A DNA stretch of 34,791 nucleotides from a virus, in the IMG/VR virus record IMGVR_UViG_3300034682_000140, positions 1 through 34,791 of that record; one strand, given 5' to 3'. The position numbers were made by a program, and so were the translations under genes. The notes below the pieces were generated by a model that ran no database searches, was not told where the DNA came from, and was given only the letters and a program-made list of their open reading frames with translations. Positions 1 to 6,818 of this stretch are shown here, piece after piece. How positions within the stretch are numbered: position 1 is the stretch's first letter; every line of letters starts with the position of its first letter.

Positions 1-127
1 GCGCATGAGCGAGATCCCGGTACCGCTGCGCGACCTGGTGCAGCCCCAGGAGTGTCCGACCAGCTGGCTGCCCTGGATGGCCGACAACCTCTCAGTCGAT
101 GCTTGGCAACCGGAATGGACCGAAAGC
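1..127. repeat. Terminal direct repeat, left copy (assembly overlap)
   Basis: This stretch is identical to the last 127 bases of the window. It lies inside the coding sequence of tail gene I, where a biological terminal repeat is not expected. A length of 127 equals a common maximal assembler k-mer, so it most likely marks a circular contig whose true length is about 34,664 bp. Confidence 0.95.
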
Positions 128-583
128 CAGAAGCGCGCGGCGATCGCGTCCAGCATCCCGGTTCACCGCCTCAAGGGGACCATCAGCGCCGTGCGCGAAG
201 CCTTGGGCGCCCTGGGCCTGCGCATCGAGGTCCAGGAATGGTTCCAGCTCATCCCGCGCGGCCAGCCCTACACCTTCCGTCTGGTGGTGACGGCCGACCA
301 GGTCGGCTACGACAAGGCCACCCTGGCCAAGGTGCAGAACGTGGTCAACGACGCCAAGAACCTGCGCTCGCACCTGTCCGAAATCGTGCCTTCGGTCTCG
401 TCGAATGCCGGCTACCGGCGCGCCGTCGCGTCATCGATCGGCCGGGCCCTGCACGTGGGTTTCGACCAGGACGCCTTCGCCCTGCTCCTGGAGGGGATCC
501 GCAACGGCGAGGCCCAGACCGAAGCGGCGGTCGACCAGTTCGACCACCTCATCAACACAGTCCTTCCCAGCAAAAATTGGTAA
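2..583 (+). CDS. I: Tail protein gpI, C-terminal part (baseplate)
   Basis: This is most of the P2 gpI-like baseplate protein, which helps attach the fibres and joins the baseplate wedge. The frame is open at the window edge and continues from the GTG at 34603, giving about 214 aa in total. The first ATG inside this piece is at 5, but the family N-terminus (LLPPNATLLERN...) lies on the other side of the cut. The gene overlaps the end of J and is followed after 5 bp by the first tail fibre. The order V-W-J-I-fibre supports the call. Confidence 0.85.
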   Translation, partial: RMSEIPVPLRDLVQPQECPTSWLPWMADNLSVDAWQPEWTESQKRAAIASSIPVHRLKGTISAVREALGALGLRIEVQEWFQLIPRGQPYTFRLVVTADQVGYDKATLAKVQNVVNDAKNLRSHLSEIVPSVSSNAGYRRAVASSIGRALHVGFDQDAFALLLEGIRNGEAQTEAAVDQFDHLINTVLPSKNW

Positions 584-588
584 AAAAC

Positions 589-2241
589 ATGGCCCTTTCC
601 AACAAAGTAGAGAAATTCAATACGAACGTCAGCAGGCTGGACCAGATCATCAACGGTGGCCCGGACACTGTGGTGATGACGGACGGCGGCCCGGTCAAGA
701 GCATCGCCCATGTCATGGCGGACGCCGAGGCCGTGCTGGCCCAACTGGCCGTGTTGGGTCCCGAGCTGGCCAAGCCCGGCGGCGGCGACCTGGTGCGCAT
801 CGCAACCGGGGAAACCGTAACTGCAGCAGTTGCGGCAATCCGCCAGGACATTCTGGGCCTGCAGGACTTCGTGGCCACCGAGCTGACCACCACCAACGTG
901 AAGGAGGGCGACAAGCTGTTCTTCACGGCCACCCGCGTGCTGACCACCAAGCTGGCCGAGCTGTCCTTGGTCAGCGGCGCCGCCGTCACCGCCGACGATA
1001 CCGTCCTGTCGGCGCTGGGCAAGCTGCAAAAGCAGCTCAACAACATGGTCGATACCCTGGCAAAGGCCAGCCGTCGCGTTGGCGATGTGGTCGTTACGGC
1101 GCGTAAGGACTACGTCGCGCCCGAATGGTTGCCGTGTGACGGCAGCACCTACCTGCGGACCAGCTATCCAGACCTGGCGGCGCTGCTACCGATCCAGTAC
1201 CCAAGCAGCAAGATGTTGGATGCGAACAGCCAACCCTCTCACCAGGTTCAATCAGTAGCCGTAACCAGCGATGGCGCCTTCATGGCTATCGCCATTCCGT
1301 CATCCTCAACCACTCTACGGGTCTATAAAAGGACCCAGCCTGACAGGTTCACTTCTGTAACTGTGAATTCCCAGCCGCCATCCAGCGCTTATGGCTTGGC
1401 ATTCAGTCCTGACGGGCAGTATCTAGCGGTGGCATGCGGTGGGGCGCCATACCTAGTAGTTTACAAACGGTCGCTCGATAACTACAACCTACTCTCCAAC
1501 CCGCCGCAACCGTCAAACCAAGCTTTCGCTGCGGCATTTAGCGCAAATGGTGCGTATTTGGCTATAGCGCTCCACAACTTGGGTGGCCGACTAGCCCTGT
1601 ATAGCCGCAGCGGCGATTCGTTCACGAAACTGCCTGACCCTGCGCTGCCCCCCGAAGGCATGACCAGTCACAGCGTGGCGTTCAGTCCTGATGGAACCTA
1701 CTTGGCCCTGGGCACAAGTTCTGGTCAGTTCGTGTATCTCTACAAGCGCAACGGCAGCGCATTCACGATGCTGGCAGCGCTCGACTTCCCACCGACTAAC
1801 GGCGCGCGCGGAATTGCGTTCAGCCCGGATGGCAACCATCTGGCGGTGGCCGCCGACAGCAACGGCGTGCTGGTCTATAAGCGTAATGGCGATGCTTTCG
1901 CCAAGTTGAGCGGCGGGCCGGTAGCTCCCAGCGGATTCAGTGCGCAGAGCGTGTCGTATAGCCCGAATGGCGAATTCCTGGCGGCCGGTGGCTTGTCGAA
2001 TACCTTCCTGCTGATGTTCCGCAGGAATGGCGATGCGTATTCCCGGGTTCCGACCCCGACGCCTACCCCCGATGTCGCGGTCTACTCCGTCGCCTTTGGC
2101 GACAGTCTGACCCTGTCGGTCGGCCACTACAACGCGCCATATGTCACCAGTTACCGGGTGGAGTACGACACGAACACCCTTTTCAAACTCCCCGTGCAAT
2201 CGGTGGACGGCACCGGCCTGCTCGGCTACATCAAGACCTGA
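589..2241 (+). CDS. Tail fibre with seven WD40-like beta-propeller repeats
   Basis: 550-aa probable receptor-binding fibre, placed directly after gpI where P2 carries H. The ATG at 589 is chosen because it follows the gpI stop closely; the open frame upstream is a shadow of I. Residues 1-160 look like a helical shaft. Residues 165-200 resemble the start of a tail-collar domain (PEWLPCDGSTY, YPDLAALL), and the last 15 residues (GTGLLGYIKT) resemble the end of one. Between them, about residues 218-540, are seven repeats of 45-47 aa built on SVAFSPDGxYLAVA...VYKRNGDAF. Seven such units suggest a closed seven-bladed propeller. The repeat section is less GC-rich than its neighbours and uses codons rare nearby (cta, ata, tca), which suggests transfer. 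The N-terminus lacks the gpH-type attachment domain found in the second fibre. Confidence 0.85.
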   Translation: MALSNKVEKFNTNVSRLDQIINGGPDTVVMTDGGPVKSIAHVMADAEAVLAQLAVLGPELAKPGGGDLVRIATGETVTAAVAAIRQDILGLQDFVATELTTTNVKEGDKLFFTATRVLTTKLAELSLVSGAAVTADDTVLSALGKLQKQLNNMVDTLAKASRRVGDVVVTARKDYVAPEWLPCDGSTYLRTSYPDLAALLPIQYPSSKMLDANSQPSHQVQSVAVTSDGAFMAIAIPSSSTTLRVYKRTQPDRFTSVTVNSQPPSSAYGLAFSPDGQYLAVACGGAPYLVVYKRSLDNYNLLSNPPQPSNQAFAAAFSANGAYLAIALHNLGGRLALYSRSGDSFTKLPDPALPPEGMTSHSVAFSPDGTYLALGTSSGQFVYLYKRNGSAFTMLAALDFPPTNGARGIAFSPDGNHLAVAADSNGVLVYKRNGDAFAKLSGGPVAPSGFSAQSVSYSPNGEFLAAGGLSNTFLLMFRRNGDAYSRVPTPTPTPDVAVYSVAFGDSLTLSVGHYNAPYVTSYRVEYDTNTLFKLPVQSVDGTGLLGYIKT

Positions 2242-2244
2242 CCC

Positions 2245-2676
2245 ATGATTACCGCATACCTCTTTGACGACGAAATGATCTCCGCCGGCACTATTCAGGT
2301 GGACCCGATGGCGCCCTTCCCTTCGCGCGCCACCATCAAAGCACCGCCCCGGCTGGCCGGGACCCAGGTAGCGCGCTGGCTGGGATCGAGCTGGGAAGTA
2401 CTGCCCGAGCGGCCGGCGCCGGTAGTGCCCGTTCCGCTGGAGGTGAGCCGCAGCCAGGCGCGCCGCGCGCTGCTGCTGCGCGGCCTGCTCGAAAGGGTAC
2501 AGCCCACGATCGAGGCCATCCCCGACGCAACCGAGCGCGCCCTGGCGCAAATCGAATGGGACGACGCGCAGGTGTTCAAGAGGCACCACCCGCTGGTGGC
2601 CATGATCGGCCAGGCGCTCGACCTGGACGAAGCCGGCCTGGACGACCTGTTCATTTTCGCGGCCACCCTGCCGTAA
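2245..2676 (+). CDS. Small fibre-associated protein (possible assembly chaperone)
   Basis: 143-aa protein starting 3 bp after the propeller-fibre stop, so almost certainly co-translated with it. The N-terminal half is beta-rich and proline-rich. The C-terminal half (from about residue 70) is helical with the pattern ARRALLLRGLLERV...AxIEWDDAxxFKRxHPLV...LDLxxxxLDDLFxxAA, which I recognise as common in small proteins encoded just after phage tail fibres. A role in folding or trimerising the fibre is inferred from position only. No catalytic motif is visible. Confidence 0.65.
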   Translation: MITAYLFDDEMISAGTIQVDPMAPFPSRATIKAPPRLAGTQVARWLGSSWEVLPERPAPVVPVPLEVSRSQARRALLLRGLLERVQPTIEAIPDATERALAQIEWDDAQVFKRHHPLVAMIGQALDLDEAGLDDLFIFAATLP

Positions 2677-2695
2677 CGACTTACCCGAGGACGCT

Positions 2696-4102
2696 ATGAA
2701 ATTCCGAACCATCCACACCGCCTACGGCCTGCAACGTTTGGCCCAGGCCGAGGCTACGGGAATCCCCATCAAGCTGACCGCGATGGCCGTAGGCGACGGC
2801 GGCGGCAAGGAGATGTACCCCAGCATGGAGATGACCCAGCTGGTGCGAGAGATCGCCGGTACGCGCGGCGCGCCGAACGCCGTGTACCAAGACCCCGACG
2901 ACCCGACGCGCTACACCACCGAGCTGGTGATCGACGCAGAGCTGGGCGGCTTCCATTCCCGCGAAATCGGGATCTGGGACGACGCCGGCGGCCTGTTCGC
3001 GGTGGGCAACCTCCCGGAATCGTACATTCCGCACAAGAGCGAGGGGGCTACCGGCAACGCGATCGTGCGTATGGACTTCATGGTCACGAATGCCGACATT
3101 GTCACCATCGAGCTGGCCCCGGTCACGCTAGTCACCCGGGAATGGCTCAGCCAGAACGTCACCCTGGCCAAGCTCCTGCCCGGCGGCATCAAGGGGCAGA
3201 TCCCCAAGAAGCGCTCCAACGTCGACGGCGACATCGAGTGGGACGACCCCGACGCCTTCGACATCGTGGTGAACACGATCGAGGAACAGCAGACCCTGGC
3301 CGCCGGGCAAGTCGACGTCGACCTGGTCGAGACCAGCACGATCGGCCTGGCCGTCTACATCAACGGCGAGCGCCTGCCGAACATGGCCGGCGCGGACGGC
3401 TGGCAAGCCCACCCTACCAACGAGTTCCGCGTGGTCCTGGGCAAGTCCTACGCCGCCGGCACCCGCCTGACCGCGGTGCAGAACGAGCCCAGCGGCCAGT
3501 TGACCGGCGCGCTGCAGGAGGCCAACAACCTGGCCGACCTGGAGGACAAGGCCAAGGCCCGGGAGAACCTGGGCGTGTACAGCATGGACGAAGCTGACCA
3601 GCTGGCCCCTGTAGGCATGATCGCCTACTTCGCCCGCGCGAGCGCTCCGGCTGGATGGCTCAAGGCCAACGGCGCCGAGGTGAGCCGCACCGCCTACGCG
3701 AAGCTGCACCAGGTGATCGGGAACACCTACGGCGCCGGGGACGGACTGAACACGTTTGCCCTCCCGGACTTGCGCGGGGAGTTCATCCGGGGCTGGGATG
3801 ATGGGCGCGGGATCGACCCGGCACGCCAGCTGGGCAGTCCGCAGGCCAGCCAGAACCTTGCGCACGACCACGCCGGCAAGACCGATGTGTCCGGCTCGCA
3901 CTCGCACAGCTACATCGACACCGACACCGTGGTCAGCTCCGGCTCGCTCGGCTCCGGCAGCTCCTGGCAGATCAACGACCGGGAGTCCCAACGGACCAGC
4001 GGCAGCGCGGGAAGCCACTCGCACAACCTGACCGTCAACTCGTCCGGCGGCAACGAGGCGCGCCCGCGCAACGTGGCCCTGCTGGCCTGCATCAAGTACT
4101 GA
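2696..4102 (+). CDS. H: Tail-collar fibre protein, gpH-like
   Basis: 468-aa tail fibre. Residues 1-165 match the gpH-type N-terminal fibre domain that binds the baseplate (KFRTIHTAYGLQRLAQAEATG, then a conserved MAVGDGGG). Residues 303-370 form a tail-collar domain (PVGMIAYFARASAPAGWLKANG, YAKLHQVIGNTYGAGDG, FALPDLRGEFIRGWD). A His-rich tip follows (HDH near 390, then HSH), of the kind that binds metal in fibre tips, and the chain ends RPRNVALLACIKY. The ATG at 2696 follows a purine-rich stretch (gaggacgct). It is the second fibre in the window and heads its own cassette with the 103-aa gene at 4114. Confidence 0.9.
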   Translation: MKFRTIHTAYGLQRLAQAEATGIPIKLTAMAVGDGGGKEMYPSMEMTQLVREIAGTRGAPNAVYQDPDDPTRYTTELVIDAELGGFHSREIGIWDDAGGLFAVGNLPESYIPHKSEGATGNAIVRMDFMVTNADIVTIELAPVTLVTREWLSQNVTLAKLLPGGIKGQIPKKRSNVDGDIEWDDPDAFDIVVNTIEEQQTLAAGQVDVDLVETSTIGLAVYINGERLPNMAGADGWQAHPTNEFRVVLGKSYAAGTRLTAVQNEPSGQLTGALQEANNLADLEDKAKARENLGVYSMDEADQLAPVGMIAYFARASAPAGWLKANGAEVSRTAYAKLHQVIGNTYGAGDGLNTFALPDLRGEFIRGWDDGRGIDPARQLGSPQASQNLAHDHAGKTDVSGSHSHSYIDTDTVVSSGSLGSGSSWQINDRESQRTSGSAGSHSHNLTVNSSGGNEARPRNVALLACIKY

Positions 4103-4113
4103 AAGGCCCGACC

Positions 4114-4425
4114 ATGAACGCAACCAAGACCGTCTACCAGTACGACCTGGCCGGCCGCTACCTGGGCGAGACCCTGGCCGACGAGAGCCCGCTCGAGCCC
4201 GGCGTGTTCCACCTCCCGGCCCGGACCACCGAGCTGGCCCCACCGCCGCGCGAGTCCTGGCCGGAGAACACCTGGCCGCGCTGGAACGGCGTCGCCTGGG
4301 CCATGAACGGGTCCACCAACCCGCTGCTGCAGGCGCCGCAGCCGGATCCGATGGAGAAGCTGGCGCAGTTCCTGCAGGCCAACCCCGATGTGCTGGCAAT
4401 GATGGAGCGCACCGCCCAGACCTGA
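4114..4425 (+). CDS. Tail fibre assembly-like protein
   Basis: 103-aa protein encoded 11 bp after the collar fibre, in the position of P2 gene G. It has the beta-rich YQYDxAGRYLGET...LEPGVFHLPA...PPPRESWPENTWPRWNG pattern of small phage tail proteins found downstream of fibres, and a helical C-terminus (MEKLAQFLQANPDVLAMM). A chaperone or tip-adaptor role for the upstream fibre is inferred from context. It is the last gene before a strong terminator, so it probably ends the V-to-fibre late transcript. Confidence 0.65.
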   Translation: MNATKTVYQYDLAGRYLGETLADESPLEPGVFHLPARTTELAPPPRESWPENTWPRWNGVAWAMNGSTNPLLQAPQPDPMEKLAQFLQANPDVLAMMERTAQT

Positions 4426-4445
4426 CCACCGACGATGCCCCCTTT

Positions 4446-4479
4446 GGCCGGTTCCCAGCGATGGGACCGGCCTTTTTTT
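4446..4479 (+). terminator. Rho-independent terminator after the fibre operon
   Basis: The stem GGCCGGTTCCC / GGGACCGGCC has one bulged T and a six-base loop, and is followed by seven Ts. It ends the late transcript that runs from V through the fibres and sits just before the F-operon promoter. Confidence 0.85.
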
Positions 4480-4480
4480 A

Positions 4481-4539
4481 TGTGCCCGCAGCGGGCACAT
4501 CGGCCGCCAGGTGCGTCTCGCGCACGCGCGGAGCAAGAT
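4481..4539 (+). promoter_or_regulatory. Predicted Ogr-dependent late promoter PF
   Basis: A 19-bp palindrome (TGTGCCCGCAGCGGGCACA, 4481-4499) is followed, 53 bp from its first base, by CAAGAT (4534-4539) as the -10 element. The same arrangement occurs before O and V. The palindrome would be centred near -55, where P2 Ogr binds TGT-N12-ACA; here the gap is 13. The predicted leader to the FI start at 4603 is about 57 nt. Confidence 0.75.
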
Positions 4540-4602
4540 GGCGTGACGATCTTTCATCGACCTGGCCGCAATGGCCACCCTCAATCCTCAACCGGAGAAC
4601 AC

Positions 4603-5778
4603 ATGGCTATCACCGACCGCCACCACGGCGTGCGCGTCATCGAAATCAACGAAGGCTCGCGCCCGCTGCGCTTCATGTCCACCGCCGTGATCGGCGTCGT
4701 CTGCACGGCGGCCGACGCGGACGCCACGGCATTCCCCCTCAACACCCCCATCCTGGTCTCGGACGTGCAGGCCGCCCAGGCCAAGGCCGGCACCGCCGGC
4801 ACCCTGCGCAAGACCCTGAACGCGATCGCGCTGCAGGCCAAGGCCCCCACCGTGGTGGTGCGCGTCGAGGAAGGCGCGACCGCGGCGGAAACCACCTCCA
4901 ACGTGATCGGCACCACCGACGCCCAAGGCAAGTACACGGGCATCAAGGCGCTGTTGGCGGCGCAATCGGTCCTGGGCGTCAAACCCCGCATCATCGGCGC
5001 GCCCTTCCTGGACACCGAACAGGTGGCCACCGCCCTGGTCGCGGCCGCCCAGAAGCTGCGCGCCTTCGCCTACGCCTACGCATCGGGCTGCACCACGAAG
5101 GAAGAAGTGGCCACCTACCGCGACAAGTTCGGCGCCCGCGAACTCATGCTGATCTGGCCCGAGTTCATCACCTGGAACACCACCACCAGCAAGGACGAGG
5201 CGGTCTCGGCGGTGGCTTTCGCGCTGGGCACCCGCGCCAAGATCGACCAGCTGGTCGGCTGGCACAAGACGCTGTCCAACGTCGAGGTCAACGGACCGAC
5301 CGGGATCTCGCGCGACGTGTTCTGGGACCTGCAGGACCCGGACACCGACGCCGGCTACCTGAACGGCCACGACGTGACTACCCTGATCCGCGCCAACGGC
5401 TTCCGCTTCTGGGGTTCGCGCACCTGCTCGGACGATCCGCTGTTCGCCTTCGAGAACTACACCCGCACCGCGCATGTGCTGGCCGACACCATCGCCGAAT
5501 CCCAGATGTGGGCCGTGGACAAACCGCTTACCCCGTCGCTGGCCAAGGACATCATCGAGTCGATCAACAACGGCTTCCGCAACCTGGTCAACGCCGGCTA
5601 CCTGCTGGGCGCGCGCGCCTGGCTGCAGGAGGACGCCAACACCGCCGACACCCTCAAGGCCGGCCAGCTGGTGATCGACTACGACTACACCCCGGTTCCG
5701 CCGGCGGAGAACATCACCCTCCGCCAGCGCATCACCGACAAGTACCTGATGGACTTCGCGGCCCAGGTGAACCTGTAA
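4603..5778 (+). CDS. FI: Tail sheath protein gpFI
   Basis: 391-aa contractile tail sheath subunit of the P2 gpFI family. The start is the ATG at 4603, preceded by CCGGAGAA; the frame stays open upstream but crosses the terminator and promoter. The N-terminus (HHGVRVIEINEGSRPLRFMSTAVIGVVCTA) and the C-terminus (NITLRQRITDKYLMDFAAQV) are typical of the family. It is the first gene of the F operon and would be expressed strongly with FII from PF. Confidence 0.95.
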   Translation: MAITDRHHGVRVIEINEGSRPLRFMSTAVIGVVCTAADADATAFPLNTPILVSDVQAAQAKAGTAGTLRKTLNAIALQAKAPTVVVRVEEGATAAETTSNVIGTTDAQGKYTGIKALLAAQSVLGVKPRIIGAPFLDTEQVATALVAAAQKLRAFAYAYASGCTTKEEVATYRDKFGARELMLIWPEFITWNTTTSKDEAVSAVAFALGTRAKIDQLVGWHKTLSNVEVNGPTGISRDVFWDLQDPDTDAGYLNGHDVTTLIRANGFRFWGSRTCSDDPLFAFENYTRTAHVLADTIAESQMWAVDKPLTPSLAKDIIESINNGFRNLVNAGYLLGARAWLQEDANTADTLKAGQLVIDYDYTPVPPAENITLRQRITDKYLMDFAAQVNL

Positions 5779-5800
5779 ACATTAACAAGGAAATAACATT

Positions 5801-6310
5801 ATGCTCCCGCATAAACTCAAGTTCATGAACCTTTTCAACGACGCCGCCAGCTACATGGGCGAAGTTGCCGAGGTTGTCCCGCCCAAGCTGACCCGCAAAA
5901 TGGAAGAGTGGCGCGCCGGCGGCATGGCCCGCCCGGTCATGACCGACATGGGCGGCGAGGCGCTGCAGCTGGAATGGACCTGCGGCGGCCTCATGCGCGG
6001 CGTCCTGGAACAGTACGGCGTGACCACTCACGATGGAGTGCAGCTGCGCTTCAACGGTTCCTACCGTGCCGATAACAAGCCCGACCCGGTGGCCGTCGAG
6101 ATCGTCGTGCGCGGCCGTCACAGCGAGATCGACATGGGCACCGCCAAGGTGGGCGACGACACCGAATTCAAGGTTGTCACCCAGGTCAGCTACTACAAGC
6201 TGACCATCGACGGCCAGGAAGTGATCGAGATCGACGTGCTGGGCATGATCGAGAAGGTCAACGGCGTCGACCGCCTGCTCAAGGACCGCAAGGCCATCGG
6301 CATGGCCTAA
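5801..6310 (+). CDS. FII: Tail tube protein gpFII
   Basis: 169-aa tail tube subunit, the inner tube over which the sheath contracts. Length and sequence fit the P2 gpFII family (LPHKLKFMNLFNDAASYMGE at the N-terminus, IDVLGMIEKVNGVDRL near the C-terminus). It lies 22 bp after FI behind an AAGGAAAT ribosome site. A strong hairpin follows the stop codon. Confidence 0.95.
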   Translation: MLPHKLKFMNLFNDAASYMGEVAEVVPPKLTRKMEEWRAGGMARPVMTDMGGEALQLEWTCGGLMRGVLEQYGVTTHDGVQLRFNGSYRADNKPDPVAVEIVVRGRHSEIDMGTAKVGDDTEFKVVTQVSYYKLTIDGQEVIEIDVLGMIEKVNGVDRLLKDRKAIGMA

Positions 6311-6319
6311 GCCAGCCCC

Positions 6320-6343
6320 GCGGCCGCCGCACCTGGCGGCCGC
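6320..6343 (+). other. Strong RNA hairpin between FII and E
   Basis: A perfect 9-bp stem GCGGCCGCC / GGCGGCCGC with a six-base loop stands 10 bp after the FII stop. A pyrimidine-rich stretch, not a T run, follows. It is therefore more likely a 3' mRNA stabiliser or partial attenuator than a full terminator, which would keep sheath and tube mRNA above that for E-D. Confidence 0.6.
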
Positions 6344-6375
6344 CCCTCCCTCTCCCCTGACTACGAAAGAACAGC

Positions 6376-6684
6376 ATGACCACCGAGACCATCACCGAGA
6401 CCATCACCCTGGACACCCCGATCAAGCGCGGCGAGCAGACCATCGATACCGTCACCCTGCGCAAGCCGGCCGCCGGCGAGCTGCGCGGCACCTCCCTGCA
6501 CGCCCTGGCGATGATGGAGGTGGAAGCCCTGTCCAAGATCATCCCCCGCATTTCCAGCCCGACCCTGACCGCCCACGAGGTGGCCGCCCTGGATCCGGCC
6601 GACCTCATGCAGATGGCCGGCGCGGTGGCCGGTTTTTTGACGCCGAAGGCCGTACTTGCCCAGGCGGCCTCCCAGAGCGCGTAG
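6376..6684 (+). CDS. E: Tail assembly protein gpE
   Basis: 102-aa short product of the E/E' pair, a tail chaperone that coats the tape measure during assembly. The N-terminus (TLDTPIKRGEQTIDTVTLRKP) and the acidic helical C-terminal half are typical of P2 gpE. The gene contains a T TTT TTG slippery heptamer at 6633-6639, in frame for -1 slippage, and the second product runs on from there. It lies between the tube and tape-measure genes as in P2. Confidence 0.92.
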   Translation: MTTETITETITLDTPIKRGEQTIDTVTLRKPAAGELRGTSLHALAMMEVEALSKIIPRISSPTLTAHEVAALDPADLMQMAGAVAGFLTPKAVLAQAASQSA

Positions 6685-6818
6685 AAGAAGCGATGGCGGA
6701 CCTGGCCATGGTGTTCGGATGGACGCCGCAGGCCATGGACGCCTTCACCGTCTCCGAGCTGATGGAATGGCGCGAGCGCGCGCGGATCCGATACGAAAAG
6801 AAGAAGGAGGAACCCTAA
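6376..6818 (+). CDS. E': gpE+E' fusion by -1 ribosomal frameshift
   Basis: If the ribosome slips back one base on T TTT TTG (6633-6639), reading continues from 6639 to the TAA at 6816-6818, giving a fusion of about 147 aa. The second frame contains the tail-chaperone motif ADLAMVFGWTPQAMDAFTVS followed by a basic end (WRERARIRYEKKK). That motif has no upstream start with a good ribosome site. P2 and lambda (G/GT) use the same arrangement. The extended form should bind the tape measure and recruit tube subunits. Confidence 0.85.

Noticed and set aside
3128-4429. 433-codon minus-strand frame opposite the second fibre
   Set aside because: Shadow of the fibre gene; low-complexity Arg/Val/Gly content and no ribosome site.
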